Positions 41,409 to 59,026 of a DNA stretch of 64,000 nucleotides are shown here, piece by piece. The stretch is taken from assembly GCA_949825025.1 (NCBI GenBank), contig OX463780.1, forward strand, positions 42,760,979 to 42,824,978. Reading direction: 5' to 3'. Every line of letters starts with the position of its first letter. Within the stretch, counting starts at the first letter, position 1. The translations under genes were made by a program, and so were the position numbers. Source of the DNA: Siphlonurus alternatus (taxonomy: Eukaryota; Arthropoda; Insecta; Ephemeroptera; Siphlonuridae). Below the pieces are notes generated by a model. That model was not told where the DNA came from. It did not search any database and saw only the letters and a list, made by a program, of their open reading frames with translations.

Positions 41409-42421
41409 TCTTCCATTTCCGGTAAGGTTTATATTTTCACTGACAAAACAAAATTAAGCCACCAACAAGCCTTATAACATTGGAAGAAGAACTATAAAAC
41501 CGATTCATTATAGGTTAATATATATCATATATAATATTATAACTACAAAAAATGAGCAGATTCCTTTTTTTTTCTTTTTTTTTTTTTAGAAATGTAATAA
41601 TGTTTGTTGTGTACTATTAATATATACATAATTGCAGCCAAACAATATCAACCAAGACCAGGAGAGTGATGCAAAATCTTTAATTGAGGAACAAATTGAA
41701 GCTGAGAAAAAGGTTTTAAACCATGCAGAAATAATTCACATTAAGGTACTATTTTTTAGTAAAGTTTAATTTCAGTTAATTCAATTGATTTAATTTAAAT
41801 AAAAAAAATTATTTTCCAGATTAAAAATATTTTAGATAGTCTTCAAAGTGATAGGGAAAATCCAGGACTTCAGACATCTGTTTTTGACGAGGAGAGAAAT
41901 CAAGATTTAGTTCATATGATGCAGTTAAAGGTAATTAACAAATTAATTACAAACAAGCAGAGGCTGCGCTGGATGGTATATAGTTTCACCATTTTATATA
42001 AATCTAAACCAATTTATTATCAGGAGCAAGAGCAGCTGGAACAAGCTATGAGAGAGCTTGTTGATCCTGTTGATCCATTGGCACCTCTTTTAGAACGGAA
42101 AGGTAATTTGAAGTACGTGACACCCATCGAGCTGACATCATTGAAACAGGAGTGCGAAGAGGATATAAAAAATGCTGAGTCAAAGCTGCGACAAAACATT
42201 GAAGAAGAAATAACCAAGGTAGATTAATTAATTTTTGAATTAATTATTATAACTATAGTATTAATCAATTGTTATTTTACCTTCAGTTACAGTCTGAAAT
42301 TGATGAAATCCAGCTACAAAATGTTGATAAGTCAGAAGAAAGGAAAGAAAAGAAGAGAGCAATTTTAAAAATACAAGCATTACAATACAGACTACAACGT
42401 TTGAGTATGAAAGGAGTTTAA
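17058..42421 (+). CDS. DRC7: Dynein regulatory complex subunit 7 (CCDC135/lobo family), 814 aa
   Basis: Subunit of the nexin-dynein regulatory complex that links axonemal doublets in motile cilia and sperm flagella. Coding exons: 17058-17239, 17948-18095, 19614-19739, 35711-35962, 36971-37144, 38201-38419, 38828-38948, 39642-39923, 40392-40582, 41076-41276, 41638-41745, 41820-41930, 42024-42218, 42287-42421; all phases join. Family hallmarks: LPLSYRSNSEKEKLALWHAE and NECGV (exon 2); PYPELGDWRG (exon 3); the transglutaminase-like region GHCLELACVLASLLLGAGY (Cys176) and RVHCWVLVLPG (His310); VESVWNHQNYW; LVSRVTQFSDLEW; coiled-coil C-terminus. Total length is close to the roughly 870 aa of vertebrate DRC7. 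Weakest point: the exon 4 donor, CAG|GTCGGT. Intron 3 is 16 kb and hosts another gene. AATAAA follows at 42446. Confidence 0.9.
19020..19200 (+). other. Unassigned exon-like open stretch in DRC7 intron 3
   Basis: A 67-codon open frame (from 19001) stands out from its AT-rich surroundings by higher GC and balanced codon use; it contains the peptide pieces WEDHHDTIFRERQQC and EELSDSTGHITISR. It ends AAT|GTATGA, a usable donor, and a weak acceptor-like TTTCCAAAG precedes it. It does not match any part of DRC7, which reads directly from exon 2 to exon 3 without it. It may be a relic exon, a transposon fragment or an alternative exon. I do not recognise the protein. Confidence 0.25.
20462..21532 (-). 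CDS. Pipsqueak-domain DNA-binding regulator, distal antenna-like, 356 aa
   Basis: Intronless nuclear DNA-binding protein nested, antisense, in DRC7 intron 3. Start taken at ATG 21532 (MATSIKRV...). Residues about 18-60 form a psq-type helix-turn-helix with QDKLDAIQRVNEGESKASVA and IGVPESTLRGWCK, nearly the signature of insect Distal antenna / Distal antenna-related, which regulate head and antennal development. Then an acidic linker, a polyglutamine run (about 131-145), a polyalanine tract, the conserved patch GWFWRWYKRYGL, a Pro/Ala/His-rich repeat (APAHTPAPAH), an acidic cluster and a C-terminal EKFLRWLDCCSDPSVTALQI block. Low-complexity Gln/Ala tracts suggest a transcriptional regulator. 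CCAAT and E2F-like motifs and a GC island lie upstream. A Dan orthologue is likely; other psq-family members are the alternative. Confidence 0.85.
   Translation of the reverse strand: MATSIKRVSIKRQLQQFSVQDKLDAIQRVNEGESKASVARDIGVPESTLRGWCKSEDKLRYSSTEDENQGGINIGDGLTGLCNGTLDVVGPSTKRVRSGSDPVKDPELDEALWYWLRQQQQHVAGLSEQLCQQVQQQQQQQQQQPSSAKSASAAAVAAAAAAAVAATTGAMVTSAAADLNPSTGWFWRWYKRYGLTAPDALHGKMKAADCALPLLTTTNRATPSSVAPVLAPIRTPAPAHTPAPAHTHIPAPAHIPVHGPSPAHHALPSHPVLMPASHAVMTSAAMPEDPSDDEDDEPPLTAADAVAHGEKFLRWLDCCSDPSVTALQILQFRYLLNNVRACAARRAKAAANRDKS
21640..21760 (-). promoter_or_regulatory. Candidate proximal promoter of the pipsqueak gene
   Basis: About 110-230 bp upstream of the start codon lie an E2F-like TTTCGCGCCAA (minus strand, 21715-21725), CCAATCAG (21733-21740, an inverted CCAAT box relative to the gene) and a GTGGGTGG GC-box-like word near 21698-21706. 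These motifs cluster at the edge of a CpG-rich region. A motif match only. Confidence 0.35.
21950..23260. other. GC-rich, CpG-rich island upstream of the pipsqueak gene
   Basis: Abrupt change from AT-rich DNA to sequence full of CpG (GCGCGACGACGGCGGTGG, GGCGCGGCGCGGG). Open frames on both strands are compositional and show no protein family. TATATA words sit on its flanks (22699-22704 and 23279-23284). Best read as the promoter and 5' UTR region of the antisense pipsqueak gene, or of an unannotated non-coding transcript. Confidence 0.5.
23261..26479. other. AT-rich intron DNA
   Basis: Inside DRC7 intron 3. It contains homopolymer runs and a purine-rich GA stretch (24205-24242). No exon, RNA gene or mobile element that I can support. 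Confidence 0.6.
26480..27330. other. Second GC-rich island in DRC7 intron 3
   Basis: CpG-rich block with a (GCAG)n tetranucleotide run (26868-26894), CAG-rich ends and TATATA at 27064-27069 on the plus strand. Long frames on both strands reflect base composition (proline-, arginine- and serine-rich, no domains). It may be a distal promoter or non-coding exon of the nested pipsqueak gene. A TCAGT lies only about 20 bp after TATATA, too close for a standard core promoter. Confidence 0.45.
28298..28646. mobile_element. Hairpin MITE A, copy 2 (349 bp)
   Basis: Same palindrome as 498-844: GGGTAAGGTAACGCCACCAA at the left and its slightly decayed reverse complement at the right. It lies in DRC7 intron 3. 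The left flank is TTAA (28294-28297); the right flank is TATA or TTAT depending on how a lost C is placed, consistent with a decayed duplication of TTAA or with an intact TA. Confidence 0.85.
29155..29233. repeat. (TA)n microsatellite
   Basis: About 39 TA units next to a large inverted repeat. Reading frames through it (Ile-Tyr repeats) are artefacts. Confidence 0.95.
29385..30075. repeat. Large diverged inverted repeat, about 230-bp arms
   Basis: 29385-29615 matches the reverse complement of 29845-30075: shared blocks include CATGAACT...CCTGCTCATTTT, TGCTCTTCTTAC and TTGTCTCTTGGAG. A third partial copy of the GGTGCTCTTCTTAC part lies at about 29275-29370 in the same direction as the left arm. 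The spacer, almost exactly at the centre, contains GGTTCAAAGCC on the minus strand (29725-29735), resembling a tRNA box B with one mismatch. No ORF. Probably an old palindromic transposon. Confidence 0.6.
31223..31375. mobile_element. Hairpin MITE C, copy 1 (153 bp)
   Basis: Palindrome with termini related to GGGCGCGATTCACGAA, then CAGTTAGCCAGGTT and ACCACGTTTAGCTTAACCAC, and the reverse complement on the other arm. The loop contains TTTTACGTGTTAAACCA. A second copy follows 18 bp later and a third is at 61549-61744. Confidence 0.88.
31394..31551. mobile_element. Hairpin MITE C, copy 2 (158 bp)
   Basis: Neighbour of copy 1, same orientation of the loop, with near-perfect arms starting GGGCGCGATTCACGAA. 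The 18-bp AT-rich spacer between the copies suggests either a tandem duplication or two insertions into the same AT target. Confidence 0.9.
31552..33559. other. AT-rich intron DNA with a GA microsatellite
   Basis: Inside DRC7 intron 3. It carries a (GA)n run at about 32378-32401 and nothing else I can support. Confidence 0.6.
33560..34230. other. Third GC-rich island in DRC7 intron 3
   Basis: CpG-rich block preceded by TATATATA (33584-33591) and a (GCTT)n run near 33618-33636. Frames on either strand look compositional. A candidate promoter or non-coding exon; which gene it serves is unknown. Confidence 0.45.
38036..38112. repeat. (TA)n microsatellite flanked by ATCAGCATAT
   Basis: About 36 TA units in DRC7 intron 5. 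The word ATCAGCATAT occurs on both sides, suggesting expansion within a short duplication. Confidence 0.95.
41378..41405. repeat. Poly-A tract (about 28 nt)
   Basis: A run in DRC7 intron 10. No retrotransposon body could be recognised upstream. Confidence 0.9.
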
Positions 42422-42956
42422 TTAATAATGAAAGTTTTGACACGAAATAAATAAGTGAAATACTTAATTTTGAAGATTTTTACACATTTTTTTTCCCCCT
42501 CTCAAATTTCAAATTTTAAACTACACATAATTTATACATATTATCCATGTATTAATTATTATTTATGCTTATTAAATACACTGTAAGCATTAAATTTGAA
42601 CTTGCATGTATATCAATAAATATTCAATTACTTAAATAAAAAGCATCACCACATGCAATTAAGGAATAAAAATATGTAATATAAAAACTGCATGCTTGAC
42701 TTTCTTCATGTACATCATGCACAAACTTATAATTTATAATAATTATGCAATTCATCCCTATATACCTATAATATATAATTAATATTAATAAAAGCTTTTG
42801 GATGAGAGATTTGCAGTTTAATTTGTTCAAGAGAATTTTTCCTCTGTGGAATGATCAGAGGCCTGATGGGGCCTGATCGATGCATATATTATATATGGCA
42901 TAGAGTTCTAGAATAGGATGCTATGCATATGGTATATACATATTTTGTAGTGTTCT

Positions 42957-43066
<110 letters not shown>

Positions 43067-43534
43067 TTTTTTATTTATTTATTTATTCAGCATATTGGGC
43101 TCAGCAATATGATATCAGCTAGAGACTGCATGTGATGAATCAATATATGTACAATTTAGCAGCGAGACTTTATTTCTCAATATACATCATAAATGAACAT
43201 GCAGAGTCTAGTATAGTATAGTATTTATACTAAATAAAAATTAAAAAGTATTTTTATTTTGCATTTTGTATATTTTAGGCGAGCTGCAAATTACAAAGCA
43301 GCTACCTAAAGACTCACCACGTACGTGGCTCGAAAAAGTTTGATTTCTGTCCAAATGTCGCTCAAATATAATTTTAATAATAATTATGTTTTCACAATTC
43401 TTATAATATTAACAAACTGATATATCTGATATTTTCAGAGACATTTTTGTGTCGGAGTAAATTTTACCTTTGTATTTTTTTCCGCCAGAATTTTTATTTC
43501 GTTCATCATCTTTTTAATTAAAGGGATTTTTTAG

Positions 43535-43619
43535 CCAATCAGATCCATTCCCGCAAAATTTACCCGCGCGTTCCCGCCGGCAACAAGTTGCCATCTTTCT
43601 GCAGCTGTCACAGTCCACG
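43535..43619 (+). promoter_or_regulatory. MCM2 promoter: CCAAT box and two E2F-like sites
   Basis: CCAAT at 43535-43539, TTCCCGCAAAA at 43548-43558 and TTCCCGCC at 43571-43578, all within 90 bp of the MCM2 start codon and in a locally GC-rich patch. E2F control of MCM genes is well established in animals, so the motif pair fits G1/S-regulated expression. Confidence 0.6.
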
Positions 43620-51476
<7,857 letters not shown>

Positions 51477-53263
51477 GACCAATCATGTGTTAACAGCCAG
51501 TACCATGTCCAGAAAATTCATTCACTTTGCAGGAACGAAGTTAAAGTATTAAAATGTAAAGCCAGGAAAATGTAACTCAAAGAATTTAAATCTTTTCCTT
51601 ATTTTTTTTTTTAAAGAAATTGTAATAATAGTGGCTGTACAAATTCAAATTCCGCAATTCCACTCTCTTGTATAGAAACATACTTTCGTTTGAAATGCTT
51701 TGTATTGTTTAGAAAATTTATAATGTTCATGCTTAGTTTTGTGGAGAATTTCTGTTTTATTAAATTTAGTGACAAGATTGATTTCAGGAGATGTGACCTT
51801 TTTACTAAATGAAGAGGGCAGAAGATGAAGAAAATTATTAATTCTACGAGTAAAAACATTATAAAGTTTTGATATTTTTATTCTAAATGTGGAATATTTT
51901 TAATAATTTCTGACTTTTCTGTCGAAGTTTTGTCACTCCAGAGGCAGATATGTTGAAATTTTAAATTGTCTACATATTGATTATAGAAGGACCATAAAAA
52001 TAATTACCTGTTTAAATTTATTTTCTAATTAATTTTAATTATCTATATTTATTATATTTTAAGATTAGCAACATAAAATAAATTTAAGTTCTGATTTATA
52101 ACCAATGATCCATTTGTAAAGAATTTTCATGCTGTCAAAGAAGTAGTTGTAAGGTAGAATTAAATTTGTGTGAATAAAAATAATGCTATTTTAAATAATC
52201 AAGATATTTTATTCAATACTTTCAACCATATAACATTGAAGTAAGGTACAGTGTGTGACTGGAAATGCTTCTTCAGTTTTCAGTTCAACTGGTTTGGGCT
52301 GACAATTCCGTGCCGTTTATTTCGAAGCAGGTCAATGTTCCCCTTGGAACAACGTCAAGTAGAGAGAATTATATGGTCACTGTCACCTATAATATTAACA
52401 TCAGTACATCAATTTATCAAAATTTGTGTACCTGATCTTGGAAAATATTACATCAAATTATTAAGGATTTTATAATTAGGCTTACAATATTTTATAATGC
52501 TCTGGAAAAAATGCAGAAAATATTTATTTATTATTTCTCTCAATTTAATTTAAACTACAATGTGAAATGAAGCAAAAAGAAAAAGACTTGTCTTATATGT
52601 ATATAGGGTGTTCGTTTCAATTAAAATAATTGGAATAAATACCTACAGAATCTTAGAAATTAAGCAGTCAGTATATTTTATTTTTATGCTATTTTAATTT
52701 CAGCCATAAAAAAAGGATCTTCAAAGATTGTCATTTTAAAACAAGAGAACATAATACAATGCATAGTTAATACACATAAAACTTTTGGGTTGTTGAATTG
52801 ACAGATTAGCCTAGCATTATATATTTTTATTTTCTAATTATCAACCACTAAATACAAGGACCTTACATAATTTTAAATGTTTTAATGTTGGTGCCCAAGA
52901 TATTCATAATAAATGAAAAATACACAGAAATGACTTAATTAATTCACTTTCATGTAAAAAGAAAAATTCTTCTTGATCAATAATTCATTAAGTTAACTGC
53001 AGTAAACTATAATAGATTTATTTATAAAAATCCCACTTTAAATAAAAAAGCATGCAGTAGAGATCAGTTCGTACTCAATATTAAATACCTCTCAGTAAAT
53101 GTAGTAATATCTGTATAATAATATACTCACGCAGGCGCGAATACAGAAAAAAAATTTCAGGAGGGGCTGCTTCCATAAGGCCAATGTTAAAAAAAAAATG
53201 AAGTGGGGGAAATGCCTATATTAATTGCCCATGTTAAATCCAAAATTTCGGGCCTGTACTCAC
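51477..53263. other. MCM2 3' UTR and AT-rich spacer
   Basis: The 3' UTR could run to the AATAAA at 52173-52178. Beyond that I see only AT-rich sequence. No fourth exon for the NPC2-like pseudogene could be found between 52300 and 53263. Confidence 0.5.
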
Positions 53264-53816
53264 GGAGGGGTAGATGTGCATGTGACGAGCTGGTAGGTGG
53301 CAAGGTCCTCGGCAGGGAGAGGGCCGTGAAGTCAAGACACGCCTCCTGCTGGTCCAGCTGGTAGTCCACCACGGCGCCCATCACCAACACTTCCGGACGA
53401 ACACACTGGCCTGCAGATATGCAATATTTAGTTTGGATAATTTCTGTGTTTGAGAAATTTGTTGATGATTTAACGCTTCAATGATTTTAACTGTTGGATG
53501 AAATTATAGCTAACATTTAATTTATACAATTTTAATTATAATTTAGTTATCCTATCTATCATAAATAAAAAAAAATAATATCAAAGCATGTATATATAAT
53601 ATATATATATATTTATATTATATATATATATACATGTATATACACGCAAATAATGCAATTAATGTATAGTATTATCGACTGCACCCACCCGCGATGAACG
53701 CCAGGTCAGAGGTGGAGGTCGGACCCTCTATATATAGCTCTCGAAGTTACACGGCATGACGAGTCTCGCAGTTTGTCACGTTGACTGCATCATGACCTCC
53801 GCTACCTGCAAATGAC

Positions 53817-53846
53817 TAGAGTACCTGAAATATTTCAGGTACTCTA
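53817..53846. repeat. Perfect 30-bp palindrome
   Basis: The half-site TAGAGTACCTGAAAT is followed directly by its exact reverse complement, with no spacer. It lies 11 bp upstream (in gene direction) of the NPC2-like pseudo-exon 2 and 28 bp from the hAT element. Confidence 0.95.
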
Positions 53847-53874
53847 CACATGACGAGTTTAATTTCTTTTACGT

Positions 53875-54992
53875 CAGGGGCGTAGACAAGGGGGGGGGGT
53901 TTTGGGTGTTTTAACCCCCCCCTTGAGAGCTGAACCTTAGTAAATTTTAAGGGAAAAATAACAAAAAATGGGACTCGACAGATACGATTTAGCTAAAATT
54001 TTATGAAAAACTTTCTTAAAAAAAAATAATAAAAAAATAATAAAAATAAAAATTTATATCCCCGAAACACATCGTTAGTACATATTTATTTTATTTAAAA
54101 TCGGTCTGCAGAATTATGATTATATAATCATGGTATAATTCTATATTATTATAATTATATAATTAGTACTATTCCTCATTAAGTTATTTATGTTTTTGTA
54201 CACGAAAAGACAACAATTTAAAGTGTAAAAAATGTTGAAAGCATTCCCCGCATAATTTTCAGCATAAAAATAAAAATTATACATAGTATTTTATTATTTT
54301 TAATTAATTATATAGGTATATTACATCTTACAATTGCTAGTTTCATTGTCTCATGTATAATACTGTACGTATATCTTGGAATTTATTATTGAAGTTAAAA
54401 AAAATCCGATTTTTTAAATGTATTAATTTTACAGTATACTTAATGTAATGAATTGATATTCCTGTTTTGAAAATTTAATAAAAATATTTTTTCTTGCTCG
54501 TACATCAGTACATCGTCTTAAAATGTGCTCTATTTTTTTATAAGAAAAAGTAGTGACAAAAATATTGTAACTACATAATTTCCGATTTACAAATATAAGA
54601 AATTTGCTGCAACTTTTCATCGAAAAAATGTATAGTCCACGTCTCTTTTTCAAAAAAATCGCGCACCATGAAACTAATAAAAATAATATAAAAGTGGTAT
54701 TAGATGAATTACTTGATTTAAAGCACGTTAGTGCACGTATAATATTGAAAAGAAATTAAAGAAAAAGGGGTGCAAAAAAAATAAAATTTTAAAAATATTG
54801 CATCAGGCCATGCATTCTCTATAATAGTATTTTTTTATAATTTTACCCTAAAAAAGGGGTGTGTCCTTAAAAAAAATCGCGCCTGCGGCGGGCTATTGGG
54901 GGGCTACGCCCCCCAAACCCCCCAGTGGGCTGTTTTCCATCTTATTTATTTTCAAGAACCCCCCCCTTGGGCAAATCCTGCCTACGCCACTG
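53875..54992. mobile_element. hAT-type non-autonomous element (1118 bp)
   Basis: Ends are CAGGGGCGTAGACAAGGGGG and, in reverse complement, CAGTGGCGTAGGCAGG...CAAGGGGG, i.e. the CAGTGGCGTAG terminus common in animal hAT elements. An exact 8-bp duplication TTTTACGT flanks it (53867-53874, 54993-55000). The AT-rich interior has no transposase frame. It sits in intron 1 of the NPC2-like pseudogene; removing it leaves an intron of about 840 bp, close to the 798-bp intron 1 of the intact copy. Confidence 0.93.
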
Positions 54993-56460
54993 TTTTACGT
55001 GCAGCGTTAAAGGAAAATACGAGTACGCGTAATTAAGCCAATCAATTTATAAACTCTCATTCTTTTAGATGTCATTTCAATTTCACATAAAAAATGACCA
55101 TAATTTTAATAAAGAAAAATTAAAAAAACATGAATCTATAGAATAATTTTCAAGGAGGGATTAATTATCACTAAGAATTTGAAGTTTTGGTTAAATATGT
55201 TGAATCTAATTTTAAACACACCTGCAAGAATTCACAACATAGATATTTGTATATAAATATGATGCATTTTATGCATCAGTTAATAATTAATATTGATTGT
55301 TAGTATAAGAAAATTAAGTGCTATATATATAATATATATTATATGTTCGTGCAGAAACCTAATTATAGTTATTAGTTTATTATAGTTATTATCTGATACG
55401 GCTGAGAGTTCTCAGGCTGAGACACTTTAACTTTAAAACAGAGACCTCTTTGCAAAACGTGTACTATGCGCGAATATCAAATTAATTCAATTTAAATTTT
55501 ATGTTGAGAAATCCTTTGAAAAAAATATATGCCTGATAATTAAATTGACACTCTCGGTGTGACTCATCTCCATTATTTTATTATATTTATATATTAAAAT
55601 AAAATAAGTAACCCCTTTGATATATATGGGTTCGATCATCACTTTATATAGTGAATTAATAGTTTTCTTCACTTTTATACTTAAAAAAAATATAAAATGT
55701 TAAGTAGATTAAAAAAGCATAATTATTTAATAAATTTACAAGAAATATTTCAGCCGCGACGAAAGTTACAAGTTCTGAACTCGCGCGGTGAAGCAGAGAC
55801 GATGTAGATGCGGTCTGGGACATCCCATCGGACCATGTATTGGAAAATGGAGATGACGAGGGCCAACAACTGCTGTTTTGATATTATTGCTAAATAAAAA
55901 ATATTTCACTGAAAATTGAGTCATCTTTAGAAAAAAAATTATAACAAACGTATATTGATAATGATAAGTGTAAATATATTAAAAAAAAGGACGCAATATA
56001 ATAATTGTACGTTGGATTTATTTTAAATTTTAATTTACAACTGAAATATTTAAATTATTATTAAATTATGCAAATATGTATGATTTCAAAGACCTTAAAA
56101 ATGACGAAATCTATTTAAAATAGCTGTTTTAAATTCATTCAGCAACCTTATAATATCTGTATATATAAAAAAAACTTGGTGACAATTAATGCATTATAGT
56201 TAATTATATGAAGTTCCGTGCACTGACATTTTGTAATAGTAATTGTAATATATAGCAAGAAATGATGATTTGTGTATTAGCAAATTAGGTAAAACAATAA
56301 AAATTTTATTTTAAATAAGCAAAACCTATTGATTTTATTTATCATAAGAAGTATTTGCACCAATTTTTTAATTCAATTGATCTTCAATTATTTATTATTA
56401 TATACTATACCAACTTAAAAATTAATTTTCATTTAAATTTTTTTTTACTGTGGTGAAATA

Positions 56461-56774
56461 GAGTATTGTCCTAAAAAAAATTTATTGCAGAAATGGATAG
56501 AGGGTGCAAAGTTATGCTACCCTGATTTTTTTCAGATTTTTTAGAGCCCGAGAACTATTTTTAAAAAATTATTGAAAGTTCTTTTCGTGACGTCACGAGA
56601 CGCCGCTCCTTAAGAAAAAGATAGGACTTGCCGCCGCGTGACGTCACAAAAAGGGCTTTCAATAATTTTTTAAAAATAGTTCCCGGGCTCTAAAAAATCT
56701 GAAAAAAATCAGGGTAGCATAACTTTGCACCCTCTATCCATTTCGGCAATAAAAAAAATTGAGGACAATACTCC
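56461..56774. mobile_element. Palindromic element B, copy 2 (314 bp)
   Basis: Uninterrupted copy: GAGTATTGTCC at the left matches the reverse complement ending CAATACTCC at the right. Inner arms carry AGAGGGTGCAAAGTTATGCT and GTGACGTCAC, with CTCCTTAAGAAAAAGATAGG at the centre. It shows the single TTAA that was the empty target in copy 1. No ORF. Confidence 0.88.
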
Positions 56775-58971
56775 ATTGTTTTTTGTTTTTTTTTTAATTT
56801 TTATCATACTTCATCATATTCTTTACCTATAGTTGTTTGAATTAATCACTGCAACTACGACTTATTTACTACTAATTAAGTAATGTAATATATTATAAAA
56901 TATAACTGACTACCTGGTGTTCGTAATTTCATAAATAAACTTAATTGGCATACTATAAATTTATGATCAATAAAAAAATCATAATCAGACTGCAGGTGCT
57001 AGATATTACACATAATTAATTAATTATCACTGTTAACTTTTTACTGTGCTTCATTGACTATCTAAGATTTAAATAATTAATTATGTTACAAAACTCTCTG
57101 ATATACCTCGCAATATAATTAAAGCACACAATTTTCTGCAGTCTATTTATGGTTACTGTATAAATACTGTATTAATATAAGGTATATAATTATATATATA
57201 GCCGTCTATATAATTAAATTACCTTACAGAGGTGTCGTGTTTTATGTAAAAAAAATTGTCGCCGCGCGATTTAACGTTTTATCTCTTCACAAATTTCAAA
57301 TCTGCATCTCTTTTATTGTTTGTAGGAGTTGCAGTTTCAGCAAACCAGACAAAATCAGACAAAATTATTATAACTAATAACATTCGAACTCTACCTATAT
57401 GTGTTATAATGTGATGATGAAATCAAGGTTACGATTTTGCAGTCTGATAAGTAATTATAATACCATGCATGTTATCAATGTTAATATCATGTATGTCCTA
57501 ATTAAATACTTGTATAATAAATCATATATACAAATACTTACATATTACATACTTACACACATATATAGTTATAATTATATAGTACACAGCTAGTAAAATA
57601 CACTCCTTTGAAAAGTTCCCATTTGCATTAATATTAAATTTACAGAACATATGGTCAAGAATTATTCTCCATTGAAGCCAGTAAAGTTGCACTTCTTGTC
57701 TGGGTATATAGTCTATTATATTAATATTATTAATTGATTAGGCTCTATATTTGACGTTAGTTATCTGTGCTAATAAATTATGTTTAACTACAGGAGGATA
57801 ACTACCACACTTATATATATTTGTAATATGGTGTTTTTACGCTATTGTGTATGTATTAAATTTTAAGCTGAAAACGGAACTTTTCATGCAGAGGTGACGA
57901 CTAAAAGTATGGAAGCTTTGCAGATTATTCATTGGAAGTAAAGAAGTATTTTTATAATAAATAAAAAAATAACCTTCCGCTTATATTTCAGATCAGAAAG
58001 AGGTTGCATGATCTGTTCTCGCTACATCACAGAAGTAAAACATCTTCGTACCTGTTTAGTACTTGGATGGATGACCGTTTTATAAATATTACGTTGCTCC
58101 CACCCTGCGGTAAATTCATTTCATGCTTTCCATCCAGTTCAAGTCAGTACATTAATTTTAGTAATTTATTAATTAAATTAAATTATTAGAAGTGTCCGTC
58201 CTGCATATAACTGAAGTTTTCTTCGGTTCCCTCAGTCATAATCAATCAGTGAACAGATATTTTGACCACAACCCTAATAATATATATGCGTATACTATAA
58301 TATACTGTATAACCAATCCTCGTAGCAAGCTTCGAATCAAGATCATTGGGATGAATTTTTTATATTTTATCAATTTCTATATATAGACTGCATGGTATCA
58401 AAGTTGCATCATTAGGGAAGTATTTATTTATTTTGTAATTTTTGTAGGTTTTATATACGTATATTTTTTAAAGCTATTATTTCTTCTTTTATAATATATT
58501 ATATATGAATTCTTAATTATTACACAATCAAATCCAGTTGATCAATTCAACACATTTGATATGTATTGTTCTGAAGTTCATTAATGTAGATTTTTTAATA
58601 TTATAAAAATGAATTAACACACGTTGATCAATTTCGTAAAAAATTGTATAGTAGAAACGTTATATCTAAATCATTAATCACTTAAATTATAAGATTAGAC
58701 TAATTATGTCATTATCTTATTCTTATATCTTACGTACTCGACGAGCGATATCGTTTTATGTATTAGTATACTATATGATGTAATCAAATCTCCTTGTAAT
58801 ATTTTTCCCGCAGATCAATTAAATAATTTATTGGTGATTTAAAATAGTTCAATGTTAAATTTTGGATTCTATCTAAAATAAGAGGATACCATATAAAGAC
58901 CATGCAGTGCGGGGGTCTCAAGGTACAGAGGGAATACGAAATGACAGACATATGATGATGTAAACACAAGT
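56775..58971. other. AT-rich intergenic DNA
   Basis: Only short chance frames and AT-rich simple sequence. No gene or repeat that I can support. Confidence 0.6.
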
Positions 58972-58977
58972 TTTATT
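58972..58977 (-). terminator. Poly(A) signal of the NPC2-like gene
   Basis: AATAAA on the minus strand, 50 nt after the stop codon at 59027. Confidence 0.7.
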
Positions 58978-59026
58978 GAAAAATATGGCAGGCAGGTACG
59001 TAGAAGTGACGTGGGGATGAGGATGT

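Larger units (their letters stand above)
53264..55836 (-). pseudogene. NPC2-like (ML-domain) gene, frame-shifted and truncated
   Basis: A decayed paralogue of the intact gene at 59027-61268, same strand. Exon 1 (55836-55770) is 67 nt, the same length as in the intact gene; it ends FRT plus one base, and joining to exon 2 restores the conserved Cys. Exon 2 (53805-53689) gives NVTNCET, then PCNF in another frame, then LYIEGPTSTSDLAFIA back in the first frame. Exon 3 (53410-53264) gives VLVMGAVVDYQLDQQEACLD, with two further single-base shifts before IYPSV and a donor at the homologous position. No exon 4 is visible, and the signal-peptide core in exon 1 is no longer hydrophobic. Four or more frame disruptions argue for a pseudogene; assembly indels are the alternative. 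Confidence 0.75.

Noticed and set aside
53140..53200. Fourth exon of the NPC2-like pseudogene
   Set aside because: No frame here resembles the intact exon 4 (VSMTIEFSLLDEGG...); a possible acceptor alone is not enough.
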